A DNA stretch of 51,748 bases from the NCBI GenBank assembly GCA_021325095.1, contig JAJPHV010000025.1, positions 1 through 51,748 of the forward strand, written 5' to 3'. Positions 8,162 to 16,574 of this stretch are shown here, piece by piece. The notes under the pieces were generated by a model, which did no database searches, was not told the DNA's origin, and saw only the letters and a program-made list of their open reading frames with translations. The stretch's first letter is position 1. Every line of letters starts with the position of its first letter. Made by a program: the position numbers and the translations under genes. This stretch comes from Chloroflexota bacterium. GTDB taxonomy: Bacteria; Chloroflexota; Anaerolineae; Aggregatilineales; UBA2796.

Positions 8162-9370
8162 CTACGTTTGGTGGAGCGGTTCAGTCGAGTTTTCGGGGAC
8201 GTGGGCCAGCGGGAGCCGAACGTGGACGCTGGCTCCCCCTTCGGGCCGGTTCTCCAGCCAGATACGGCCACCGTGCAGATCAACCGTTGCGCGTGCCATG
8301 AACAGGCCCATGCCAAGCCCGCGCAGCACCCCGCCCGTCGCTTTGGTTGTGTAACCGGGCGAGAACGGCTTCTCCAACATTTCCGTCGGGAAGCCCGGCC
8401 CCTGGTCGCTGATGGTGATGACGACGGCTTCCTCATCGGCCACCGCGCTGATTTCGATAACCGGTTCATCGTTCGTCGCTTCGGCCTCAGTGCTGGCCTC
8501 AATCGCATTCTGAACGATGTGCGTGAGCGCACGGCCCAGTTCAAGCGGCGCCGCCTGAATCAGGATTTCACGCTGCGGCAGCTTGTATTGCAAGCGCGCC
8601 CGGAAGGGCTTGCCCTGGTTTTTCGCCAGGTCTTCAATGGACAAGAGGACATGATGGACACCAATCACTTCCATCGCCAACCGGTGGCGAGGGTACTCAC
8701 GCAGCTTGCCGAGCAAGTCCACCAGGTGATCGGTGCTGGCCTGCAAATCGCGCAGATGCTCTTGCAGGTTTGGTGGATAGTTGCCCTCTTCTTCCAGCAC
8801 CGCCAGGTTGAGCTTGATAGCGGTGGTCGCATTCCCTAATTCATGTCGCAGGCCCCGAATCAACTCGGCAAGCAAGTCATTCGGCGCAGCGCTGGCGCTC
8901 ACAGATGTCATGTCTTGCATCGCTTCCAACCGCTGTTCAAGTTCTTGATAGCGTTCTAGAAGTTGCTGGCGTGCCGCCTGGTACTCCTGCATTTCCCTTC
9001 GCCTGTTCAGGCCGCGCGCCAGAATGTCTCGAAGCTGCTTGTTCTGGATCGGCTTTTTCAGGTAGGCATAGGCCCCGGCGTTGAGCGCGGCAATGCTGGA
9101 ATCGACAGTGGCCGACCCGGTGATCATGGCAATGGGCAAGTCGGCATCGATGCGGCGTACCGCTTCCAGCAGATCGACACCGGTCATGTGCGGCATCCAG
9201 ATGTCCGTCAGCATCAAGTCAATCGGAGGCTGATCCGCCTCCGATAGAATGCGGAGCGCTTCTTCGCCGCTGGCCGCCTCCACGACGGTATAACCCAGGC
9301 GGCGGATGTATTTGGCAAGCACGTAGCGAACGTGCTTATCGTCGTCGGTAACAAGAATACGGGCTTGCAT
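8162..9370 (-). CDS. Receiver-histidine kinase hybrid (REC-HisKA-HATPase)
   Basis: Soluble 402-residue signalling protein. The receiver (residues 1-122) has the acidic pair DDD at 9-11, the phospho-acceptor Asp56 (LMLTDIWMP) and Lys105 (YLKKPI). A coiled-coil (about 125-155) follows, then an H-box-like RHELGN with His176 and a GHKL ATPase: N-box (IVQNAIEAS), G1 (SDQGPGFPTEML), G2 (GLGMGLFMARATV). The order receiver-then-kinase is that of response regulators with a kinase output, so it could receive a phosphate from a partner and pass it on. The convergent cNMP-binding kinase 80 bases away is an obvious candidate partner, by proximity only. Confidence 0.9.
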   Translation of the reverse strand: MQARILVTDDDKHVRYVLAKYIRRLGYTVVEAASGEEALRILSEADQPPIDLMLTDIWMPHMTGVDLLEAVRRIDADLPIAMITGSATVDSSIAALNAGAYAYLKKPIQNKQLRDILARGLNRRREMQEYQAARQQLLERYQELEQRLEAMQDMTSVSASAAPNDLLAELIRGLRHELGNATTAIKLNLAVLEEEGNYPPNLQEHLRDLQASTDHLVDLLGKLREYPRHRLAMEVIGVHHVLLSIEDLAKNQGKPFRARLQYKLPQREILIQAAPLELGRALTHIVQNAIEASTEAEATNDEPVIEISAVADEEAVVITISDQGPGFPTEMLEKPFSPGYTTKATGGVLRGLGMGLFMARATVDLHGGRIWLENRPEGGASVHVRLPLAHVPENSTEPLHQT

Positions 9371-9578
9371 CGAAGGAGCGTACCTCAGGAATTCTTCGTA
9401 ACAGAACCAATCAACTACACCTGAGCGGACATCAAGATGACCTTATTTTCTCTCGAAATCAGGCACGGGCGCATCACAAACTTGCAACGTTTAGGATGGT
9501 GCAGGATGGCGTACAGTGCGGCTTACAGTACAATCAGTACAATAGTCCTGGAACCAAACCCACTACAAGGTAGACCCG

Positions 9579-10817
9579 TTGACTTCCCTGACCTTACCCA
9601 ATACGCCTGCTGCCAGATCGCGCTGGCGACAGCGGTGGCAAGACCCCTCGATTCGCATCCCGATCCTGATCTTTATTGCAGTACGCCTGCTGACGTTAAT
9701 CGTCGGCAGCACGGCTCTCCGGCTTGGGCCGGTCTACAACCCCTACGCCAACGCAACGATTTTCAGGGAGAGTTTGCGGGCACGTCAACTCAACGGCCCG
9801 TTCAGTGGCCTGCTCGATCCCTGGCAGCGCTGGGATACAGGCTGGTACATGAAGATCGGGTTGGAAGGTTATGCGGCGGACGATGGATCGATCATCTTTA
9901 CGCCGTTGTACCCGGTGTTAATGGCGGTAGCAGGCGCGCCGTTCGGCGATCTGCTGGCGGGTGGACTGCTGGTCAGCAGTGTCACGTGCCTGGGCTACCT
10001 GATTGTGCTATACAGACTGGCGCGGCGAGAAACAGGCAGCAACCAGGCTGCGCAGATGACCTTGTATGCGCTGATTGCTTTCCCGACGGCGTTTTACCTG
10101 ATGGCGGCCTACACAGAGAGCACCTTTTTGTTTTTCACGGCCAGCGCGCTGCTGGCAAGTCGAGATCGGCGCTGGTGGCTGGCGGGGCTGCTGGCCGCGT
10201 GCGCTACCCTGACGCGCTTACAGGGCTTTGTGCTGTTCTTGCCGATTGGTTGGGCCGCTTTCGTTGAAGCGCCGCGCTTCTGGCGGGCAGCGGAAGTCCG
10301 CTGGCCGGAGCGGATACGGCAGGCGATTCCGCGACTGGCGGCAGTGAGTGCGGGGCCGCTGGCGGCGGCAGCGTACTATCTTTACCTGGCTTTGGCACAC
10401 CTGGGCAGCCTCGGCGATGCCTATGAGCGTGACTGGGGTATGCTGGTGCGTCCCCCCTGGGTGGTAGTCATCGACGTGATTGGGAAGGTGCTGTCCGGCC
10501 ATGCAGCATTTACGGAAGTGGCCGGACTAGTTGCGTTGATACTGATCATCGGCTTTTGCCTGCTGTCGCTGCGCACGCTGCCCGTTTTCTATCACCTTTA
10601 CCTGTGGCCGACGCTCATCTTGATTTTGTTGCGCTACTATCCGCTGTATCTACTCAACGGCACACTGCGCTACGTTCTGGACTTTTTCCCGATCTTTATC
10701 ACCATCGGACTGCTGCTGAATCGATATCGAGTACTGCGCGTCGCCTGGATCGGCGCGGGCGCGATCTTGCAGATGTTCCTGCTATTCCTGTTCGCACGCT
10801 GGATGTGGATCTCCTAA
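9579..10817 (+). CDS. PIG-V-like integral membrane glycosyltransferase
   Basis: Polytopic membrane protein of 412 residues resembling bacterial members of the PIG-V mannosyltransferase family, which transfer sugars from lipid-linked donors on the outer face of the membrane. After a first membrane segment comes the family hallmark WDTGWYMKIGLEGY, followed by IIFTPLYPVLM (the F.PLYP motif). About nine to ten hydrophobic segments follow. The TTG start at 9579 is preceded by AAGG and begins LTSLTLPNTPAARSRW. A second, distinct paralogue lies at 22157. No other glycan genes are adjacent, so the acceptor is unknown. Upstream are two closely spaced TACAAT boxes (9529, 9538) without a clear -35. Confidence 0.83.
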   Translation: MTSLTLPNTPAARSRWRQRWQDPSIRIPILIFIAVRLLTLIVGSTALRLGPVYNPYANATIFRESLRARQLNGPFSGLLDPWQRWDTGWYMKIGLEGYAADDGSIIFTPLYPVLMAVAGAPFGDLLAGGLLVSSVTCLGYLIVLYRLARRETGSNQAAQMTLYALIAFPTAFYLMAAYTESTFLFFTASALLASRDRRWWLAGLLAACATLTRLQGFVLFLPIGWAAFVEAPRFWRAAEVRWPERIRQAIPRLAAVSAGPLAAAAYYLYLALAHLGSLGDAYERDWGMLVRPPWVVVIDVIGKVLSGHAAFTEVAGLVALILIIGFCLLSLRTLPVFYHLYLWPTLILILLRYYPLYLLNGTLRYVLDFFPIFITIGLLLNRYRVLRVAWIGAGAILQMFLLFLFARWMWIS

Positions 10818-10838
10818 AGTACATTGCGTGCGTTTACC

Positions 10839-12503
10839 TCACGTCGCCGGGAGAATGCGCCCTTCTGCCGGGCGCGGCCACCGCTTGACTTCCCGTGTCT
10901 CCGCAGGCTTCAGCGGCAGGTGGATGGTGAAGGTCGTGCCCTGGCCGAGGGTGCTCTGCACCTCAATCGTGCCGCCGTGCATCTCCACCAGACGGCGCGA
11001 AATGCTCAGGCCCAGGCCACTGCCGCTCCGCGTGTGGGCGCGAGACGGGTCGGCGCGGTAAAACCGGTCAAAGATGTGCGGCAGATCGGCGGGCGCAATG
11101 CCTTCGCCGTCGTCGGCCACACGCAATATTGCGCTTGATGCAGCGGCCTGCGCGCTGATGGTGATCGTGCCGCCCGGTTTGGTGTGCCGGATGGCGTTGT
11201 CGATCAGGTTGCCGAGCACCTGGCGCATCCGGCCCGGCTCGATCAGCGCGGCGGGCAGCGTCGGGTCGGCATCCAGCACCAGGCAGCGCCCTTCCTCGCT
11301 GACCATGATCTGCCAGAAATCCATCACGCCGCACAGGAACGGGTAGAGCGGCGTCGGCTCAAGCTGCAAACGAATCTGGTCGGCGTCCATCAGGGACAGC
11401 AGGCGCAGATCGTCCACAAGCCGTTGCAGCCAGTTGATTTCCTCGCGCAAGCTGGCTGTCGCCTCGGCAGGTGTCTGGAAGCCCGCTTCAATCGCTTCAA
11501 TTTCGAGGGCCATCGCGCTCAAGGGCGTGCGCAGATCGTGGGCGATGTCGGCCACCATTTGCCGGTTCAACTGCTGCTGGCGGGTCACTTCGCTCGCCAT
11601 CGTGTTAAAGGCGTGGGTCAGTTCGCCAAATTCGTTCTGCGAACGCACTTCGAGCGGCGCTGACCACTCGCCTGTCGAAAGGCGTTTGACACCAGCCATC
11701 AACTGCCGCACGGGGACGGTGATCCTGCCGGACAGGCCCCAGGCCAGCGCCACCGCCAGAACAACAGACACCGCGCCAGACACCAGCAGCGCAAAGTTAA
11801 CGCCGTCGAGAAGCTGGCGCTGCTGCTGTTCGAGCGCGTCCAACGCTGCGCCGACGACCAGCGTCCCGACCAGTTGATTGTTGACCATGATTGGCGCGCC
11901 GCGTGCCAGCACGCTTGGCGCTATCGTCTGCCCGACGCTGACATCGCCGTTGTTGCTGGCAATCACGACACCATTAACGTCCGTGACCAGCATCTGAGAG
12001 GGCCGGAAGATGTCTTTGAAACCGAAAAGCGCATAGGGAGAGCGGGGCGACGCTGGTGGAGTCGGGTTATCGGCAACGTCGTTCGCACTACCTGTGCGAG
12101 CCTGCCCAAAGTTGGCGCGCCGTATCATCTGGATCACGCCCGCCGGGATGGAGGCCGGAGCGGAGTAGCACTTCAGGTAAAAGTCGAAGATACGGTTGCG
12201 CGAGACCATAATGTTGACTTCGGGGGGCGCGGTGTCGTCCTTGCGGCTCGTCCCGGATGGACGGCCCGGCACGGGCGGCTTCAGGAGCGAGGACAGCCCA
12301 TCCCAGGAGCCGTGTGTCTCATAGTACTCCGCAAAGCACGGCGAAAACAGGTGCGCCTGCTCCTGGGCGCCTTGCGAAACGAGCAGCGTCACGCCCTGTT
12401 CGGCCACGCTGCGCGTCACCAGCCCGACCAGCAGCACCGGAATGATGATCAAAGGTAGATAACTGAGCATCAACTGCCAGCGCAACTGGCTCAACACCTT
12501 CAT
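10839..12503 (-). CDS. Membrane sensor histidine kinase with HAMP domain
   Basis: Classical two-component sensor of 554 residues. The first membrane segment (about 12-32, SYLPLIIIPVLLVGLV) is followed by a large extracytoplasmic sensor of about 200 residues with a Cache-like look (PSQMLVTDVNGVVIASNNG). The second membrane segment (about 232-255) precedes a HAMP domain (VPVRQLMAGVKRL...). The H-box MVADIAHDLRTPLSA holds the phospho-His. The ATPase domain shows NLIDNAIRHTKPGG, ADDGEGIAPADLPHIFDRFYRAD and SGSGLGLSISRRLVE. The gene overlaps the upstream OmpR-type regulator by 4 bases, so the two are a coupled pair. Signal unknown. Confidence 0.93.
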   Translation of the reverse strand: MKVLSQLRWQLMLSYLPLIIIPVLLVGLVTRSVAEQGVTLLVSQGAQEQAHLFSPCFAEYYETHGSWDGLSSLLKPPVPGRPSGTSRKDDTAPPEVNIMVSRNRIFDFYLKCYSAPASIPAGVIQMIRRANFGQARTGSANDVADNPTPPASPRSPYALFGFKDIFRPSQMLVTDVNGVVIASNNGDVSVGQTIAPSVLARGAPIMVNNQLVGTLVVGAALDALEQQQRQLLDGVNFALLVSGAVSVVLAVALAWGLSGRITVPVRQLMAGVKRLSTGEWSAPLEVRSQNEFGELTHAFNTMASEVTRQQQLNRQMVADIAHDLRTPLSAMALEIEAIEAGFQTPAEATASLREEINWLQRLVDDLRLLSLMDADQIRLQLEPTPLYPFLCGVMDFWQIMVSEEGRCLVLDADPTLPAALIEPGRMRQVLGNLIDNAIRHTKPGGTITISAQAAASSAILRVADDGEGIAPADLPHIFDRFYRADPSRAHTRSGSGLGLSISRRLVEMHGGTIEVQSTLGQGTTFTIHLPLKPAETREVKRWPRPAEGRILPAT

Positions 12504-13210
12504 GCGGCGTTCTCCTCGGCCTCGGCAAAGCGATAGCCCACCCCAAAGACGGTCAGGATGAAGCGCGGCTCCTGAGGATTGACCTCGATCTTGCGCCGCA
12601 GATTGCGGATGTGCACGTCCACTGTGCGCTCATAGCCGGCATAGTCGTAGCCAAGCGCCTCGGTGATCAGCCGTTCGCGGGTGAAAGGTATTCCCGGCTG
12701 GCGCATCAGCGTTTCCAGAATGGCAAACTCGGTAGGCGTTAGCGCCACTGTTTCCCCGGCGAGCGAGCACACGCGCCGGGCCGGATCGAGCAGGAGCGGC
12801 CCGCACGACAGGGCGCGGGGCTGCGCGGCCAGCGTCCCGTTGGCGCGGCGCAGCAGGGCACGGATGCGGGCCACGACTTCACGTGGGCTGAAGGGCTTGG
12901 TTACGTAATCATCCGCGCCCAGTTCCAGCCCGATCAGCCGATCTGCTTCTTCCACACGCGCCGTCAGCATGATGATGAACACGTCCGAGCGCTGGCGCAG
13001 TGTCCGGCATACGTCCAGCCCATCCATGTCGGGCAGCATCAGGTCCAGGATGATCACATCGGGCTGCTCGCTGCGCGCGATCTGCAACCCTGTCCGGCCA
13101 TCGAAGGCGGACAGCACCTCGAAGTTTGACTCGCGCAGGAACTTTTCCAGCCAGTGGACGATTTTGACCTGGTCTTCGATGATCAAGACCTTTGTCGCAC
13201 GTTGCTGCAT
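12500..13210 (-). CDS. OmpR/PhoB-family response regulator
   Basis: DNA-binding partner of the adjacent kinase. The receiver (about residues 1-120) has the acidic EDQ, the phospho-Asp in DVIILDLMLPDMDG and the conserved Lys in YVTKPF. The C-terminal winged helix (about 140-232) contains LTPTEFAILETLMRQPG and RTVDVHIRNLRRKIE. Three in-frame starts compete: ATG 13240, GTG 13213 and ATG 13210. I chose ATG 13210 (MQQRATKVLIIEDQ) because it leaves a standard N-terminus; GGAGG lies 10-13 bases upstream of the two later starts. The 3' end overlaps the kinase start by 4 bases (ATGA), which implies translational coupling. Confidence 0.93.
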   Translation of the reverse strand: MQQRATKVLIIEDQVKIVHWLEKFLRESNFEVLSAFDGRTGLQIARSEQPDVIILDLMLPDMDGLDVCRTLRQRSDVFIIMLTARVEEADRLIGLELGADDYVTKPFSPREVVARIRALLRRANGTLAAQPRALSCGPLLLDPARRVCSLAGETVALTPTEFAILETLMRQPGIPFTRERLITEALGYDYAGYERTVDVHIRNLRRKIEVNPQEPRFILTVFGVGYRFAEAEENAA

Positions 13211-13285
13211 CACGGACTCACTGCCTCCAAACACATCCACCCTTCCCCGGCGTTTCAGGAAAGGGTGCTGAATGTAGACGCTTGC

Positions 13286-13380
13286 CTCACCCTAAATCCC
13301 TCTCCACTGAGTGGAGAGGGACTTTCAAGGCCATCGTATTGCCCCTCTCTACAGGGTGGAGAGGGGGAAGGGGGTGAGGT
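13286..13380. repeat. Double-hairpin palindromic element, copy A
   Basis: Begins CCTCACCC and ends GGGGGTGAGG. It contains two inner hairpins, CCCTCTCCACTgaGTGGAGAGGG and CCCCTCTCtacagggtGGAGAGGGG. It lies between the OmpR regulator start and the 3' end of the secreted protein gene. Same family as the elements near 18141, 28675, 29396, 39541 and 47662. Confidence 0.85.
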
Positions 13381-13391
13381 TGCCCTCCATT

Positions 13392-14342
13392 TTAACTCGC
13401 TTGTGTGGGGGCTGCCTGGGGCGTAGCCGGGGCGCTTTGATTTGGCTGATTCCCACCAGGCCGATTGCCCCGGCCACCAAACGGCGCGCCAGGCTGGCCG
13501 CCTTGCCGGTTCCCCCCAAACAACCGTCCAAACATGCGGCCCATGAAGCCTCCAAAGAAGCTGCCCCGTCCCAGGCCCGCACGACTGTTGCTGATCATGG
13601 CCGTGACGCGCTCCACCAGCCGGACACTCTGCCCATCAGCCTGCGCCTGGGTGATCAGGCCCTCCTTCACGTCCGCGGCCAGCGCGTCCTTATACGCCTT
13701 GACCACCGCGTCCACGACTGTCTGTACCTGGACGTTTTTCTCGGTTGCAACCTGGACAATGGACTTGCCGCCACGCATGGCCTTCACCAGATCAGGGCAG
13801 CTTATACCAATAGCCTGGGCAGCGGCGATGTAAGGCCGCACGACGTTGCGTGCACTGACGCCAAACAGGCCACGCCCGACGAACGGCGCGATGTTGAAGA
13901 AGGGCCGGCCTGGCCGAAGCCCGGCGGAGGGAGCGGGTGGCGTGGCAGGCTGACCGCTGTTGGGTTGGGCATTGCCGCCCATCATGTTCGCCATCTGCTG
14001 CGGAATCAGCCCATCCTTTACGGCCTGGTCCAGATCGGCCTGGCGGGCCTTATTCAGCGCGTCGGTGACTGTTTGGAGCGTGATGTTCTTGCTGGTGGCG
14101 ATGTCCTGGATGGTCTTGCCGCTGGTCAGTGCCACACGCAGTTCAGTGGCCGTCATGCCAAGCGCTTTGGCGGCCACGTCGGTATAGTCGGTAGTGCTGC
14201 AAACCAGGCCCAGCGCCGGAGCCAGGATCGGCGCGCTCGGCGGCTGGTTGGGGGCCTGTGCCAGGGCCGGGAGGGCCGCCGACAACAGGATCGCCAACCC
14301 GCCAAACAGCGCGACGGTCAGCACGATTCGCTTACGAGACAT
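13392..14342 (-). CDS. Secreted protein with two helical repeats and Gly/Asn/Pro-rich tail
   Basis: Exported protein of unknown role. A signal peptide (MSRKRIVLTVALFGGLAIL... with AQA cleavage context) is followed by two copies of an approximately 60-residue helical unit. The first reads 'ALGMTATELRVALTSGKT' then 'LDQAVKDGLI'; the second 'AIGISCPDLVKAMRGGKS' then 'DALAADVKEGLI'. This 'LG+..eL..al..GKs+.eiA..kgv..q.v.dAl' pattern recurs in secreted proteins of Chloroflexota and Actinobacteria, from my general knowledge. The C-terminal 70 residues are Gly/Gln/Pro-rich (FGGFMGRMFGRLFGGNRQGG) with repeated Phe-Gly. ATG 14342 has AGGAG nine bases upstream; GTG 14348 is two codons earlier. No catalytic motif is visible. 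Confidence 0.75.
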   Translation of the reverse strand: MSRKRIVLTVALFGGLAILLSAALPALAQAPNQPPSAPILAPALGLVCSTTDYTDVAAKALGMTATELRVALTSGKTIQDIATSKNITLQTVTDALNKARQADLDQAVKDGLIPQQMANMMGGNAQPNSGQPATPPAPSAGLRPGRPFFNIAPFVGRGLFGVSARNVVRPYIAAAQAIGISCPDLVKAMRGGKSIVQVATEKNVQVQTVVDAVVKAYKDALAADVKEGLITQAQADGQSVRLVERVTAMISNSRAGLGRGSFFGGFMGRMFGRLFGGNRQGGQPGAPFGGRGNRPGGNQPNQSAPATPQAAPTQAS

Positions 14343-14497
14343 ATTCACTGCTCTCCTGTTACTCTACCAATTCTGCACTTCGTTGAGGTGGTGTGCAGCT
14401 AACCGTAGTTGTAGCATCCAGTTATGAAGAATGAATGAAGAATTTATACAAGCTGTGTTTCCTGAAAAGAAGGCCGCGCCGTGAGGTCATTTGCTGG

Positions 14498-14527
14498 TTG
14501 ACGCTGCGCGAAAAATGTGGTTACAAT
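14498..14527 (+). promoter_or_regulatory. Promoter of the GH57-glgA pair
   Basis: TTGACG (14498-14503), 18-base spacer, TACAAT (14522-14527). The predicted transcription start near 14534 lies downstream of an alternative ATG at 14517 and upstream of the GTG at 14562, which supports the GTG start. Confidence 0.55.
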
Positions 14528-14561
14528 GCGCCAGAGGCTTGTTCACACAAGGAGTTCAGTA

Positions 14562-16493
14562 GTGAGTGCATTGGGAGCCTTTACGTTCGTTCTGCACAGC
14601 CACCTACCCTACGCGCGGCTTGCCGGGCGGTGGCCTCACGGGGAGGAATGGATTCACGAGGCCGCTACGGAGACCTATCTGCCTTTGCTCCAGGCACTTT
14701 ATGATCTCAAGGAAGAGGGGGTACGGTACAAAATCACCATAGGCATCACGCCCATTCTGGCCGAGCAGCTTGCCGATGCAGACGTGTTGCACAACCTCGA
14801 CCTGTATCTGGACGACAAGATCGAGCGGGCCAGGAAAGACCTGGAACGCTTCACGGCGATCCCGGAGGTCGTGGACAGATACGACGAGGATGAAGACGAC
14901 GACCTGTATGGCGAGGAAGAAGACTTCGAGGAAGACGAGTTCGACGAGGACGACTTTGATGAGGACGAAGACCTCTACGACGACGAAGATGAGGACTTTG
15001 ACGAGGACGAAGACCTCTATGACGACGAGGACGAAGACCTCTACGAGGCACGCAAGAAGCCGATCCCGGTCAACCCCCCCGACTGGTGGGTCGGCAACCC
15101 CCAGATGATCGAACTCGCCAAATACTATCAGCGTTATTTTGAGGGCACCAAGCGTGCCCTCCACTTTCGTTTTAATGGGGACATCGTCGGCGCTTTTCGC
15201 CGTTTGCAGGACGAGGGTTACGTCGAGATCATAACCTGCGCTGCCACGCATGGCTATCTGCCGCTGCTCGGCACGGATTCGGCCATCTACGGGCAGATCA
15301 AGACCGGCGTAGAGAACTACCGTCGCCACTTCGGGCGTGGCCCGCGCGGCATCTGGCTGCCCGAATGCGCCTACCGCCCCGCCTACGTGGACGCGAAGGG
15401 TAAGATTCGCCCTGGCATCGAGCGCTTCCTGGCCGAGCAAGGTATTCAGGTCTTTTTCAGCGAGACGCACATGGTGACGGGCGGGCAGCCAGTGGGCAAG
15501 GCAGCAGGCAACGTCATCGGCCCGTACAGCTTCGTCAAGCGCCGCTATCTGATCCCGATGGCCCAGGATATGTGGGCGCCAGAAGGCGGCACGACCATGC
15601 AAGCCTATTGGGTGGCCGACACCACCGCCGGGCGCAGAGCCACCGATCACAGCCGTGTGGCGGTGATCGCCCGTAACAATCGCCTGGGGATGCAGGTGTG
15701 GAGCGCCGAGTACGGCTACCCTGGTGACTTCGATTACCGCGAATTTCACCGCAAAGACCCGGTCAGCGGTCTGCAATACTGGCGCGTGACAGGTGCCAAG
15801 GTGGACCTGGGCTACAAAGACCTGTGGCATCCTGACTGGGCCGAGTATAAAGTGCAGCAGCACGCCGACGACTTTGCACGACTGGTCGAGGAAGAACTGT
15901 ACAGGTATCACGAAGAAAGCGGGCAGTTCGGGCTGATCGCCTGCAATTACGATACGGAACTGTTCGGCCACTGGTGGTTTGAAGGCGTGGAGTGGATCAA
16001 GGAAGTATTGCGCCGCCTGGCTGCCAACCCCAACGTCCAACTGACGACAGCCAGCGAATTTGTCGAGCAGCACCCACCGACAGTGGTCATGAACATCCCG
16101 GAAGGTTCCTGGGGGTCCAACGGCACCCACTTCACCTGGGACAACGAGGACACGCACTGGATGTGGGAGCCGATCCACGATTCGGAGCGGCGGATGGAAC
16201 GGCTTATCCGGAAGTACGGCGATTATGCCGAGGACGACGAGAACCTGCGCGGTGTGCTGAAGCAGACGGCGCGAGAACTGCTGCTTCTGGAAGCCAGCGA
16301 CTGGCCGTTCCTGGTCACGACAGGACAGGCCCGCCACTACGCCATTCAGCGCTTTGCACAGCACGCCGAACGCTTCAAAGACCTGGCAGACAGCATTGAC
16401 CGGGGCCAGCCCGATGGCGACCTCGCCCGGCGGCTGTGGGAACTGGATCGCATCTTCCCCGAAATCGACTACCGTAACTGGCAGCGACGCTAG
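14562..16493 (+). CDS. GH57 family alpha-glucan enzyme, probable 1,4-alpha-glucan branching enzyme, with long acidic insert
   Basis: Cytoplasmic glycoside hydrolase of family 57, 643 residues, likely creating alpha-1,6 branches in glycogen. The GH57 motif 1 is GAFTFVLHSHLPYAR (residues 5-19). Motif 3 GIWLPECAYRP gives the likely nucleophile Glu268. Motif 4 CNYDTELFGHWW gives the likely acid/base Asp464. Between residues 107 and 162 there is a run of Asp/Glu with regularly spaced Phe/Leu-Tyr, not part of the usual catalytic domain; part of it is a 42-base tandem repeat. GTG 14562 has AAGGAG seven bases upstream, and the promoter excludes the earlier ATG 14517. glgA follows 81 bases later. An amylopullulanase-like or 4-alpha-glucanotransferase role is possible, but the glgA pairing favours branching. 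Confidence 0.88.
   Translation: MSALGAFTFVLHSHLPYARLAGRWPHGEEWIHEAATETYLPLLQALYDLKEEGVRYKITIGITPILAEQLADADVLHNLDLYLDDKIERARKDLERFTAIPEVVDRYDEDEDDDLYGEEEDFEEDEFDEDDFDEDEDLYDDEDEDFDEDEDLYDDEDEDLYEARKKPIPVNPPDWWVGNPQMIELAKYYQRYFEGTKRALHFRFNGDIVGAFRRLQDEGYVEIITCAATHGYLPLLGTDSAIYGQIKTGVENYRRHFGRGPRGIWLPECAYRPAYVDAKGKIRPGIERFLAEQGIQVFFSETHMVTGGQPVGKAAGNVIGPYSFVKRRYLIPMAQDMWAPEGGTTMQAYWVADTTAGRRATDHSRVAVIARNNRLGMQVWSAEYGYPGDFDYREFHRKDPVSGLQYWRVTGAKVDLGYKDLWHPDWAEYKVQQHADDFARLVEEELYRYHEESGQFGLIACNYDTELFGHWWFEGVEWIKEVLRRLAANPNVQLTTASEFVEQHPPTVVMNIPEGSWGSNGTHFTWDNEDTHWMWEPIHDSERRMERLIRKYGDYAEDDENLRGVLKQTARELLLLEASDWPFLVTTGQARHYAIQRFAQHAERFKDLADSIDRGQPDGDLARRLWELDRIFPEIDYRNWQRR
14875..15055. repeat. Acidic-codon low-complexity tract with 42-bp tandem repeat
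   Basis: GAC/GAG/GAA-rich tract encoding residues about 107-163 of the GH57 protein. GAGGACGAAGACCTCTA occurs at 14961 and again at 15003, giving a 42-base (14-codon) period. The unit encodes EDEDLYDDEDEDFD. Confidence 0.85.
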
Positions 16494-16574
16494 AATTCTG
16501 CGTTACAATCCTGTCTATTTGGCTTCTCGCCTCTCGGCTCAAACCTGGATATACCTCCTCGAAAGGGGACAACG

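Noticed and set aside
14604..16364. Long minus-strand frame of 586 residues opposite the GH57 gene
   Set aside because: Shadow frame from high-GC coding bias. It lacks recognisable domains, while the plus strand carries complete GH57 motifs.
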